Shown piece by piece: positions 20,704 through 28,790 of a stretch of DNA of 28,790 bases; positions within the stretch are counted from its first letter, which is position 1; each line of letters starts with the position of its first letter. Under the pieces are notes generated by a model that saw nothing but the letters and a program-made list of their open reading frames with translations, did not search any database and had not been told where the DNA came from. The position numbers and the translations under genes are program-made. The stretch covers positions 319,050 to 347,839 of the forward strand of contig JBNGIQ010009488.1 of assembly GCA_049999765.1 (NCBI GenBank). The letters are read 5' to 3'. Source of the DNA: Phaeoceros laevis (lineage: Eukaryota > Anthocerotophyta > Anthocerotopsida > Notothyladales).

Positions 20704-20795
20704 TTTTAGTGGTGCTTGGCGTATAAGTTGCCCGGACTTATGGATTTTTCTTTTAGTGGTACTTGGTATATAAGTTCTTGACTTATGGATTTTTG
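20704..20795 (+). repeat. Tandem pair of about 47 bases with internal dyads
   Basis: Both units begin ttttagtggt, contain cttgg and tataagtt, and end acttatggattttt. The copies start at 20704 and 20751, and the second is two bases shorter. Each unit carries an ataagt/acttat inverted repeat around a short loop, so each could fold into a small hairpin. It lies in the AT-rich core of the gene-poor tract. Confidence 0.85.
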
Positions 20796-21134
20796 GCTTA
20801 TAGATTGTAGGGCTTATGAAGTTAAAGTAAATTGTACAAAAACTTAATACTTTTTATCTTAGGCCCTTAGGGTACAATTAATTTACAAAACCGACTTGCA
20901 TAAAAAGAATTGGTTTTGAACCTGATATATTATGATAAGCCGGTTTTCTACCCATTAGAAAATCGTATCCGTTTAGTAATGATTAGAAACTGGGAAGGTT
21001 ATATACTTGCTAGTAATCAACCTCATGGTGTGTAAGTCCCTCCTCAGCAATGATTTATTTTTTTTTGGCGAAGGGAGATTTCTCCCCAGCAATAATGAGG
21101 ACAAGCTTAAAAAGTCTGAAAAAACGCGCAGGTG

Positions 21135-21296
21135 GATGTTGCTTGGGAATACAAGAGCGCACCAGACAAAGTGTGATGTTGCTTGGGAATACATGAGTGC
21201 ACGAGAGACAAAGTGCGATGTTGCTTGGGAATACATGAGTGCACGAGACAAAGTGCGATGTTGCTTGGGAATACAAGAGCACACCAGACAAAGTGG
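21135..21296 (+). repeat. Four-copy tandem repeat of 40-42 bases
   Basis: Units start at 21135, 21175, 21217 and 21257 with gatgttgcttgggaataca, followed by a variable agagc or tgagt, then a cac-gagacaaagtg ending. The second unit has two extra bases. Copies 1 and 4 share the caagagc...accagac variant, while copies 2 and 3 share catgagtgcacgaga. This ABBA order suggests duplication of an inner pair. An open frame runs through the array, but the repeat changes frame between units, so I do not call it a gene. Confidence 0.92.
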
Positions 21297-21430
21297 GCAC
21301 TTGACAAAGTCAACTTTAGACATTGCTCATAACAAGATCACTACATTGTGAGCTCTACTTCAAGGAGCTTTTGGTCCCATCAAGCACGCAACAAAGTGTC
21401 TTCTCCTTCTCTTCAACCTTGCTCCCGCAC

Positions 21431-21486
21431 AAAAACATTGCTCGCAACAAGGACAATCAAAAACATTGCTCGCAACAAGGACAATG
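21431..21486 (+). repeat. 28-base tandem duplication
   Basis: The word aaaaacattgctcgcaacaa followed by ggacaat occurs at 21431 and again at 21459 with one base changed at the end. A more distant relative (acattgctcataacaag) lies near 21320, just after the four-copy repeat. Confidence 0.9.
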
Positions 21487-22324
21487 TTTAGTGAGCTCGA
21501 AGATGGTCTAAAGTTACACTAACAAGTCCCCAAGTTGTAAAAGTTATCTCGAGGGTCTCAAGTTTTCCAAGGGCTGGAATTTGAAGCTTGCGGGTTTGTT
21601 GACGACCAGTTCGCACGAGGCTCAAGTTAGTCGAGCTTGACGGAACAGAGCTCCAACCTTGAGCTTGCTGTCAAGTATTAGTACTGCGAGTAGCAAGGAT
21701 AGACTCGGAGCCACGTCCGGGCGGAGTGAAGCCAAGTCCTACAAACCAAGGTCAGATCGAATGAAGTGCTCATGAGATAGACGGTCCACCGGTAAACCTG
21801 TCGAGTTAAATTGCTCTGAAGAGGGACTGATGGAAGGAGGTCGGTATCCTGTAGCCGTATGCGATTTCTTAGAACCTCAATAGTGGATACAAATCCCAAA
21901 TTCTATTTCATACATAATAGTGCTTGACAGCTATAGTTAGCCAGTGCAGGCACGAAGTGACTGCGCTACTACCATCGAGATATTTGAAAGCCAGCAGCTC
22001 CACCCGTGTTCATTAGGGGTTTTACCCCAAGCACAATAAACGATAGATAAATACCTTCCTGGCTTCCGACCTCCCTTCCTCACCATCAGCACTGTTCATA
22101 GCACTGGACTCTCAAATTCCATCAGTTACCCGCCACTCCAATCCAGCTAACCAACTGTAGATGACATACGACATCCCTGCAAAACACTCTTGCTCCAGTA
22201 GGTCGGCTCAGGTCTCACAGCCTGCCTATGGAACAAACGTCCAACATACATCATCTGCCAGAACCTGCCGTAGAAGCTGGGTTCAAGCTTCATAGCCTGC
22301 ACGTGGAACAAACTTCCGGACAGT

Positions 22325-22357
22325 GTTCTGGACATGCATATTTTACATGTCCAGAAC
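22325..22357. repeat. Perfect 12-base inverted repeat
   Basis: gttctggacatg (22325-22336) and catgtccagaac (22346-22357) are exact reverse complements around a nine-base spacer. A transcript from either strand would form a stable stem-loop. I do not see a flanking T-run or a larger RNA to which it would belong. Confidence 0.85.
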
Positions 22358-23492
22358 GCTCAACAAAAGAGGAGGTCAATGAGCAGAATGGTTTTGGCAC
22401 TCTACCAGAGAGATTGTACACCCCGGGTACAATCCTGAATTGCTGTCCAGCTCGTTCGCCCACAAATGATTCCAAGTAGTGTCCAGCTGGCACACAGAGT
22501 TCGAGAACAGTAGAACCCAGAGCCAGAATGAACAAATGAACTTGCTTCATCTCGACCTTTTGCTCACCCTTGCACGTAGACTGGGTGCCTCGCAAAGATA
22601 AACACCACTGTTGCTACAGTAAGAGCATAAACCTTGCAAATGTAATAGTTGAACATAAAGGGGCAGGTCCCGTGACAGCTATCATCAAGTAGCAAGGGCA
22701 TATGAAGAACTTCCAACTGACTCGGCCTATCACAAAAGGAAGGCAAGTACCATCGACCTCGAAATTGCCCCTAACTGGTTGATTCAGGCCCTTCTGGATA
22801 TATCTGACCATGATACTCGACTGAGATGCAAAACTATTCCTTGAATGGCAGCACAGGTGATGACAACGAGTTCCCAACCTCCGACACCTTGCTCAAGCTA
22901 CTATTGAATATATGTCACTCACGATGGATGACCAATCATACTTCTTAACGGTCGGTTGACTCCAAGAACATTCTTCGATATTAGTAACCAATTTACCTGG
23001 TTGAACTTTCATCAGAGACTCACAATCATACATGAGCCTGCAGCCAACTGTCACACAAGAGTGTCATGAACAGATTTGAGGCACGGGAAAAAAGGAGACT
23101 ACGAAGACCAGGGCGAACTAGCGGACATGACCTGTAAACAGACTGTCACGAAGCGCAAAATGGCCAAAATCGGAAAAGGGCGACGAGCTGCAAACCGAAC
23201 ATAATTGCGTTGAACCATGGAACTGGCCAGAAGGTGTGCACACGATGAAACAAAACTCAGACAAAAGAAAGATTACCCTGCTAGGTCTGGGAGGTCCTGC
23301 CTCCAAGAGCTGCCTTCCAAGTTCACTGCCCGAAAACTGAGATCTCTTCCTAAAACCTGTTGCAGCTGTTGGGGCATTGAGACTGATGCTGTCTACAGCT
23401 TGCCTCGACGACGGACTAAGTCCAAAGAAGACGCCCGCAATTCTGAGGCTGGGCCCTAGTAGACCTTTATTTATGGACACTAGCAGATGCCT

Positions 23493-24605
23493 TCAGTCGA
23501 ACTTTGTAGCTCGTTTCTTCTGATAGTTCTTGTTGAAGTTGTTCAAGTGCCATCGCCATGCCATCAGCGCTAGGACGATGACCACCAGAGTAATTATCAG
23601 GGAGGTGGGATTGTTGTCCTCGTCGACTGTAAATCGGACTTCATCGATGGCGAAACGGTCCCTGGGCAGTCCGCGCCACAATTCGCCTACATAGCTGCGC
23701 AGGAGGAAGGTGCGGCCATCGCGGATAGCAGCGGCAGTCATGAAGGAAGACTGGTTCAAAGGCACGCTTTCCAGCACATCGGCGGTGGCCCAGTCGGTTC
23801 TGGAGGAAAGCAGCCAGACAGTGTGTGTGGACACCACAACCATGCTGTTGTCATCCCGGAACCTGACACAGTCCGCTTCGCGCAGCACCGGCTCCGTGCG
23901 CAGGACCGAGGTCTCCAGGTCTTCCAGCTCAACCCTGAAGAGGACACCGGAATTAGTCTGGGCCACCAGCAGGAAGCCATGCGGGTGGTAGGCGATGCCG
24001 TTGAGGCCAATGGGTCTAACGAAGCCCTCCACAACTAGGGGCTGGGAGGAGAACATCGGGCTTCGCAAGAAAACGGACGCCATTCCCTGCTCGTGATCCA
24101 CCTTCCAGATGAAATTGGCCGCCGTGTTGGTGATGTAGAGGTTGCCCGCGTTGTCCACGGCAACATCGTTGGCCACGGAGCTCTGCCCCTCTGCAACCCC
24201 TACTGTGTGCAGCAGAACAAACAGGGTGCGCTTCTTGGAATCCAGGTCGTAAGCCGCCACGGCATGGAAAAGCGGCTGCTTGGGGTCCATGTTGTGCACC
24301 ACCACCACCACCCGATTGCGCTTGCCATCTACCTTCACCCCTAAAATTGCAGCCTTGCCTGCGTAGTCCTCATCGCATACAAATTCCTCTACAGACGAAC
24401 TATGGTCGGCGACCGTCCTTAAGCAGCCCGAGGTGGTGGATCCTAGAATGAATCTGTTGTGCGCCTCGTCCCAGTCGAGGCTTTCCGGGAAGAGCTGCGG
24501 AGCCAGGAAGCTCAGCGCCTCGTTCACGCTGCCGTGGACTGCCGGAGGAACCAGCACACACAACCACGAGAGGAGCCCGATGAAGGAACCTATAGCTATG
24601 GCCAT
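23493..24605 (-). CDS. SMP-30/gluconolactonase-like beta-propeller protein with C-terminal membrane anchor
   Basis: A single exon of 370 residues from the ATG at 24605; the frame is open further upstream but without another ATG. Residues 1 to about 25 form a signal peptide (hydrophobic core GSFIGLLSWLCVLVPP, likely cut near AVHGS). The body matches the plant SMP-30/gluconolactonase/LRE-like group (often called calcium-dependent phosphotriesterase superfamily): PESLDWDEAHNRFILGS, ILGVKVD, AAYDLDSKK, SSVANDVAVDNAGNLYITN, NFIWKV and GLNGIAYHPHGFLLV, spaced as in a six-bladed propeller. Acidic and Asn residues in these loops could bind a metal ion. Near residues 335-352 a hydrophobic helix (SLIITLVVIVLALMAWRW) precedes a basic tail ending KKRATKFD. 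That predicts a type I protein facing the secretory lumen or apoplast. The substrate is unknown. An AATAAA lies about 22 bases past the stop on the minus strand. It is divergent from eIF2 gamma. Confidence 0.9.
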   Translation of the reverse strand: MAIAIGSFIGLLSWLCVLVPPAVHGSVNEALSFLAPQLFPESLDWDEAHNRFILGSTTSGCLRTVADHSSSVEEFVCDEDYAGKAAILGVKVDGKRNRVVVVVHNMDPKQPLFHAVAAYDLDSKKRTLFVLLHTVGVAEGQSSVANDVAVDNAGNLYITNTAANFIWKVDHEQGMASVFLRSPMFSSQPLVVEGFVRPIGLNGIAYHPHGFLLVAQTNSGVLFRVELEDLETSVLRTEPVLREADCVRFRDDNSMVVVSTHTVWLLSSRTDWATADVLESVPLNQSSFMTAAAIRDGRTFLLRSYVGELWRGLPRDRFAIDEVRFTVDEDNNPTSLIITLVVIVLALMAWRWHLNNFNKNYQKKRATKFD

Positions 24606-25042
24606 TGCCGACTCGTGACACGGCCAACGAAATGGACAAATGATGAGAGAGTAGTAGGGCACACGGCTAATATCAACCTATCGACAGAACCTAGAGGGCT
24701 AGAACCCAAACAGACTCGGAGCTGGCTTGCTGGTAGAGGAGCTTCCTTGACTGCTCACGCGTGAGATGCAGTGCGGTCCTGCTACTTCTACTACCTTGTA
24801 CGCTGGCCCTACTATGCAGGGGTGATGAGCACGCAAAGCTATGGAGGCTGAGAAGGGTTGCTTTTGAGTGAAGGAGAAGAAAAAGAAGAAATCAGCCGCC
24901 TTGGAAGGTTTTAGGTTTTCGGCTTTTGGACTCTTGCCGCCGGAATTAGCGACCGAGGCATTGGACTCCGGCAGCCTCTTCAGAGCTGTGGGCTTGTTGG
25001 AAATCCATCTCTGCCAACAGTTGGTGCACAGCACTGGGCACG
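24606..25042. promoter_or_regulatory. Compact divergent promoter of the propeller and eIF2 gamma genes
   Basis: Only 437 bases separate the two start codons, so both promoters and leaders must share it. The side next to eIF2 gamma is purine-rich (about 24868-24896) and contains aaggttttaggttttcgg. I cannot define a TATA box. An unspliced or spliced eIF2 gamma leader is possible, since ccaacag at about 25020 resembles an acceptor. Confidence 0.65.
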
Positions 25043-26434
25043 ATGGCGAAGCGCGGGCTGACGGAGCAGGATCTGAGCAAGCTGGATGTGACCAAGTTGC
25101 ATCCGCTGTCGCCGGAGGTGATCTCCCGGCAGGCCACCATCAACATCGGGACTATAGGGCATGTGGCGCACGGCAAGTCGACCGTGGTGAAGGCCATCTC
25201 CGGAGTGCAGACTGTTAGATTCAAGAACGAGCTGGTTAGGAACATCACCATCAAGCTGGGTTATGCCAATGCCAAGATTTACAGGTGCGAGAGCGACGCT
25301 TGCCCCAGGCCCATGGCTTACAAGGCCTACGGCAGCGGCAAGGAGGACAGCCCACTGTGCGATGTGATTGGATTCGAAAACTACCGGATGAAGCTGCTGA
25401 GGCATGTGTCTTTCGTGGATTGCCCGGGTCATGACATCCTCATGGCCACCATGCTCAACGGTGCGGCCATCATGGACGGAGCACTGCTGCTGATTGCAGG
25501 CAATGAGAGCTGCCCGCAACCCCAGACCTCGGAGCACCTGGCTGCTGTGGAGATAATGCGGCTGAAGCACATCATCATCCTGCAGAACAAAATCGATCTG
25601 ATTCAAGAAAGCGTGGCAATCAACCAGCACGAGGCTATCCAAAAGTTCATCCAGGGTACCATTGCAGATGGAGCCCCTATCGTGCCCATATCTGCCCAGC
25701 TGAAATATAATGTGGATGTGGTTTGCGAGTACATTGTGAACAAAATTCCCATCCCGGAGCGGAATTTTGTTGCTCCACCCAACATGATTGTCATCAGGTC
25801 GTTTGATGTGAACAAGCCTGGAGCCGAAGTGGATGAGATCAAAGGAGGAGTGGCTGGAGGCAGTATCTTGAGAGGCGTGCTCAAAGTGGGGCAGAAGATT
25901 GAAGTGCGGCCAGGGCAGGTGACTAAGGATGAGAGCGGTAGTATCAAGTGCACCCCGATTTTTTCCAGGATCACCTCCTTGTACGCAGAGCAGAATGAGC
26001 TGCAATTTGCAGTCCCCGGTGGGCTTATCGGAGTGGGCACTACTATCGACCCCACCCTGACCCGTGCTGACAGATTGGTGGGTCAAGTGCTGGGAGAAGT
26101 GGGAGAGCTGCCAGAAGTTTTTGTGGAACTGGAGGTGAATTTCTTCCTGTTGCGACGGCTGTTGGGTGTGAGGACCAAGGGCACGGAGAAGCAAGGCAAG
26201 GTGTCGAAGCTGACCAAGGGAGAGGTCCTCATGTTGAATATCGGGTCCATGTCCACTGGTGCACGTGTGTTGGCTGTGAAGGTGGATCTTGCCAAGCTGC
26301 AGCTGACCTCCCCTGTCTGCACAAGTAAAGGAGAGAAGGTGGCTCTGAGCAGGAGGGTGGAGAACCATTGGCGTTTGATTGGTTGGGGACAAATTCAGGC
26401 TGGTGTGCAACTCGACATCCCCCCCGTAGCATAA
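25043..26434 (+). CDS. Translation initiation factor eIF2 subunit gamma
   Basis: The GTP-binding core of eIF2, which brings initiator Met-tRNA to the 40S ribosome in the cytosol. The 463-residue frame is complete and intronless and matches plant eIF2 gamma along its whole length. G-domain motifs are all present: P-loop GHVAHGKST (residues 39-47), DCPGH (126-130), NKID (182-185) and SAQ (217-219). The domain II region has SFDVNKPG and [17 protein letters not shown], with [19 protein letters not shown] after it. Domain III has [29 protein letters not shown] and the ending [18 protein letters not shown]. The zinc-ribbon-like insert keeps Cys82, Cys87 and Cys106, but the position where plant relatives have a third cysteine (PM-C-YKAYG) is Ala92. 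No poly(A) remnant follows the stop, so a recent retrocopy is not evident. The start ATG sits in an ordinary position for the family. Confidence 0.97.
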   Translation: MAKRGLTEQDLSKLDVTKLHPLSPEVISRQATINIGTIGHVAHGKSTVVKAISGVQTVRFKNELVRNITIKLGYANAKIYRCESDACPRPMAYKAYGSGKEDSPLCDVIGFENYRMKLLRHVSFVDCPGHDILMATMLNGAAIMDGALLLIAGNESCPQPQTSEHLAAVEIMRLKHIIILQNKIDLIQESVAINQHEAIQKFIQGTIADGAPIVPISAQLKYNVDVVCEYIVNKIPIPERNFVAPPNMIVIRSFDVNKPGAEVDEIKGGVAGGSILRGVLKVGQKIEVRPGQVTKDESGSIKCTPIFSRITSLYAEQNELQFAVPGGLIGVGTTIDPTLTRADRLVGQVLGEVGELPEVFVELEVNFFLLRRLLGVRTKGTEKQGKVSKLTKGEVLMLNIGSMSTGARVLAVKVDLAKLQLTSPVCTSKGEKVALSRRVENHWRLIGWGQIQAGVQLDIPPVA

Positions 26435-27223
26435 GCGAGTGAAGCACAATCGAAAGTCAAGAAGAAACCGGAAGGGAAGGAGCTTTTACATACAAGAAAA
26501 CAGGAGGAGGAGTAAACCAGAGAGACAGAGAGGAAGATTAAAAAGAACGATCCTATCCAGTGAGACCAGACAGTATGTGGGTAGGCAAAGAGTTGCTTGG
26601 TACAATTTTTGTTAAGTGGCGGAGAAGACCTTACTCGGTGGTTGAACAGTCTGTTCTAAGCCGATTTGAGATTCATTTTGTTACTCTTGTAACAAAGTCA
26701 AGTTGTAGAAGAGTATGTGCGTCCTGTCCGGTATGGATGCAAGCAAGGTGTTTGTTACTTTTGTTTGTTTATCTTGCCCTGTTTGCGTATGGTACTACTT
26801 ATTTTTCAGCTAACGATTGTTGCAGCTCTCTTGTTGGGTGTAATGGTTGCTCGCATACTTTCCCGCTGCACTGTTTTCAATGTGGTGGGTGGGACATGTG
26901 ATTGCTGTGGCTGGTTGCCTCCACTTGGAAGCTTTGGTTGAGGGTGAATGCAGGCCATGAGTGTCCCCACGTAGCTTTATCAACTTATCAATATTCCGGT
27001 TGGCTGGCTGGCTGCTAGCAGTTGATGCTACAAGCCCGTCTTTAGGTTCGCCATGTTCATAGGGTTCACATGTGTGTGGCATTGCAATTGATATGAGCTT
27101 GTGACTTTATGTTTCGTAACGTGATGATCTCACCTTGTGTAGAATTCTAATCTGGATTTGCATGGAGCATGGTACAGAATGAGGAGTGATTAGGGAACCG
27201 GTTGTGGGCAGGGGAGAGGCCCC

Positions 27224-27238
27224 GTGTGGTGTGGTGTG
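27224..27238 (+). repeat. (GTGTG)3 pentamer run
   Basis: Three perfect GTGTG units are followed by imperfect GTGGT. This is one of several pentamer runs in this stretch. Confidence 0.85.
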
Positions 27239-27475
27239 GTGGTGAGCAGATCTGGGATGAGCGACCACCTTATCTCCAGAGCAGCGAGTGGGGATGAGTG
27301 CATGCATCACATGTGGAAAAGAGTCTAGGCTAGTAGTGGGGACATGGGCGGCGCATGTGACCTCGATGTGTGGTTTTTGTGTACAGCCATTAGAAGAGTC
27401 TATCTGTGCTTGCTTGTTTGCTTGCTTCAAGTTGCTTGCTTGCTACAGTTGACAAGCATCGTGGTCTCAGCTCCA

Positions 27476-27490
27476 GGTGAGGTGAGGTGA
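27476..27490 (+). repeat. (GGTGA)3 pentamer run
   Basis: Three perfect GGTGA units, followed by tgg. Confidence 0.85.
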
Positions 27491-27938
27491 TGGTTGGTGG
27501 GAATGGTGGTGTGTGTGTGTCCGCCACTGGGGGGTCTGTCGTCGTCTTGTCATGTGCTCCCAGATCCCTTCATTTGCTTACGCATGCGTCGGCGTCGGCT
27601 GGTTTTCACGAGAAGGGAGAGAGGTTCCTGCGTTTCGTGGCATGCTTTCTTGCTAATAACAGAGCGGTACCGCGTGCGAGCATCCGACTGATGAATTTCA
27701 CATGTGCCACCAACCTTGTGGTGTCAGTGCTGACATCGGAGCCGCGGCCGGCCAAGGCAGGCCAGGCCGGGAAGGAGTCGCTTTCTGTTGTCATGTGGTA
27801 GCGCAAATGTCCCTGTCTCCTGCCTTATTCCCCAACCCCACACAACCCCACCTGCTGCTCGTATGCATGTTTGATCGCCGTTATAGGACAAGGTGGTGCA
27901 TATTGTAGGTGGGCTAGGTATACGAATTTGGCCGGCAG

Positions 27939-28007
27939 GTTAGGTTGGGTTGGGTAACTTGGGTTGGGTTGGGCCGGGCTGGGCTGGGCTTGGCCTGGGC
28001 TGGCTGG
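27939..28007 (+). repeat. Degenerate GGGTT/GGGCT pentamer tract
   Basis: The tract reads GGTTA, GGTTG, GGTTG, then after a short break GGGTT twice, GGGCC, GGGCT three times and decaying TGGCC/TGGGC units. It is G-rich on the plus strand with many GGG runs, so it might form a G-quadruplex. The units are pentamers and not the plant telomere heptamer. Confidence 0.82.
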
Positions 28008-28185
28008 TCCTGAGTCCTGACAGCACAGCCTTGTCCGGCTGTCACGCTGACAAGCGCCGCACCTTTATCGTAAACTCTTTTTTCACGTTCGGCGTTTTCA
28101 AAGAAACCAAGCTGACAAGAAGGCGCCTATGAGTAGCGCAGTGTACTGACGGGCAGCTCACGGTAAGCCGGTAATGTACGTTGCC

Positions 28186-28215
28186 AGCATGGCATCGCAT
28201 GGCATGGCATAGCAT
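28186..28215 (+). repeat. GGCAT-like pentamer run, about six units
   Basis: Successive units are AGCAT, GGCAT, CGCAT, GGCAT, GGCAT and AGCAT, each differing only in the first base. Confidence 0.85.
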
Positions 28216-28625
28216 AGCTAACCGGGTTGGTTGTATGTTCCCATGAATACATCGTGGGAAGGGAGGCTGTAGCATGGTATGGCCCCCCTACCTAGAGTAG
28301 TATGCACAACAACATGATGATGCATAGTCCCGCCAAATCGGCACGTGTGGACAGGTGCACACACATTCCAATGCCCGCGTGGTACTGTAAACAAAAAAAT
28401 GGACGTGAAATGGCACCAATGAAAAGCGAGCGGCCTGACATAGGCGCAGAGGGAGAAGGGGTAAACTAGTATTATACGTTTGGGTGGATAAGTGAAACGC
28501 TGCTTGTGTCATCAACAGAATGGACGTGTCGAGACAGGGAGGGACGTTATAAGTTGGTGATACTCTTTGTGTCGTGCAATTTGCAGACTTTGTGGGCCAA
28601 TGGAACCGGGAATGCTGTGGCCTGC

Positions 28626-28790
28626 CTGCCCTGCCCTGCCCTGCCCTGCCCTGCCCTGCCCTGCCCTGCCCTGCCCTGCCCTGCCCTGCCCTGCCCTGCC
28701 CTGCCCTGCCCTGCCCTGCCCTGCCCTGCCCTGCCCTGCCCTGCCCTGCCCTGCCCTGCCCTGCCCTGCCCTGCCCTGCCCTGCCCTGCC
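28626..28790 (+). repeat. Perfect (CTGCC)33 microsatellite, running off the window
   Basis: Thirty-three uninterrupted CTGCC units fill the last 165 bases, and the array continues past the window or marks a contig end. The preceding cctgc bases are a degraded unit. The lack of any interruption suggests recent growth or an assembly that stopped inside the array, so true length cannot be read here. Confidence 0.97.

Larger units (their letters stand above)
19800..23492. other. Gene-poor tract with short repeats and an AT-rich core
   Basis: No frame in these 3.7 kb resembles a known protein and I could not join frames into a credible gene. 20400-20990 is clearly more AT-rich than the flanks and repeats the word CCGGTT or GCCGGTTA several times. 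Tandem duplications occur at 20001, 20161, 20704, 21135 and 21431 (listed separately), and a hairpin lies at 22325-22357. Minus-strand frames at 22290-22595 and 22614-22877 are open but unrecognised. The mixture suggests decayed mobile-element DNA, but no terminal repeats or transposase were found. Confidence 0.5.
26435..28790. other. Non-coding stretch after eIF2 gamma, rich in pentamer repeats
   Basis: The first few hundred bases should be the eIF2 gamma 3' untranslated region. Frames of 60-113 codons exist here (for example 27487-27801) but none looks like a known protein or shows a coding pattern I trust. From 27224 onward several pentanucleotide runs occur, and the window ends in a long pentamer array. 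I see no RNA gene. Confidence 0.55.

Noticed and set aside
21007-21351. A repeat-containing protein gene at the four-copy array
   Set aside because: The unit lengths (40 and 42) change frame from copy to copy. No start context, splice or family similarity supports it.
22290-22877. A spliced minus-strand gene joining the frames at 22290-22595 and 22614-22877
   Set aside because: The frames are open, but the only apparent intron between conserved-looking pieces would be about 24 bases, and I recognise no domain.
24980-26449. A 489-codon open frame on the minus strand opposite eIF2 gamma
   Set aside because: It exactly mirrors the codons of a highly conserved, GC-rich gene. The His- and Leu-rich product matches no family and is best explained as a shadow of codon usage.
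27939-28007. Interstitial telomere sequence
   Set aside because: The units are pentamers (GGGTT, GGGCT) and not the plant heptamer TTTAGGG, and they are degenerate.

Overview
The window is nuclear DNA of a land plant. Three observations point to this: a long DYW-class pentatricopeptide-repeat (PPR) protein, intron-rich orthologues of plant genes (a UPL7-type HECT ligase, a DUF21/CBS protein and a ZDP-type DNA 3'-phosphatase), and a plastid-targeted cysteine-rich protein. Introns that I could place run from about 60 to 210 bases, GC content is moderate, and genes sit close together. With the DYW protein this fits a compact non-seed plant genome, perhaps a bryophyte such as a hornwort or moss. 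That placement is an inference and was not checked by search.

Layout, left to right. 1-704 holds no recognisable gene. The PPR gene (+) has its body at 1508-4727 and a candidate 5' exon at 705-844. An in-frame TAG cuts the DYW domain, and the rest of that domain lies intact in the same frame up to 4889. It converges with a 12-exon DUF21/CBS (CNNM-like) membrane protein gene (-, 8599 to 5504). Upstream lies an 11-exon ZDP-like DNA repair phosphatase gene (-, 12106 to 9844). A 771-base divergent interval follows, carrying a tRNA-Gly(CCC) gene on the minus strand. Then come a complete 14-exon UPL7-like HECT E3 ligase gene (+, 12878-18049) and a 5-exon gene for a plastid protein with a twin CX3CX3C pattern (+, 18579-19799). 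19800-23492 is a gene-poor, partly AT-rich tract full of short tandem duplications. The right part has an intronless SMP-30/gluconolactonase-like propeller protein (-, 24605 to 23493) divergent from an intronless eIF2 gamma gene (+, 25043-26434). The last 2.3 kb is non-coding as far as I can see, dotted with pentanucleotide repeats, and ends inside a perfect (CTGCC)33 array.

The genes do not form a pathway. They are housekeeping functions typical of a nuclear gene neighbourhood: organelle RNA processing, ion transport or sensing, DNA 3'-end cleaning, ubiquitination, a plastid protein of unknown role, and translation initiation. I rebuilt the exon structures by hand from splice sites, reading-frame phase and remembered family conservation. 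All four multi-exon models (UPL7, DUF21/CBS, ZDP, plastid protein) close in frame. I see no evidence of a new multi-gene system. The best leads are the nonsense codon in the DYW domain, the competing splice acceptors in UPL7, the single-finger ZDP, the twin CX3CX3C plastid protein, and the cluster of pentamer repeats.
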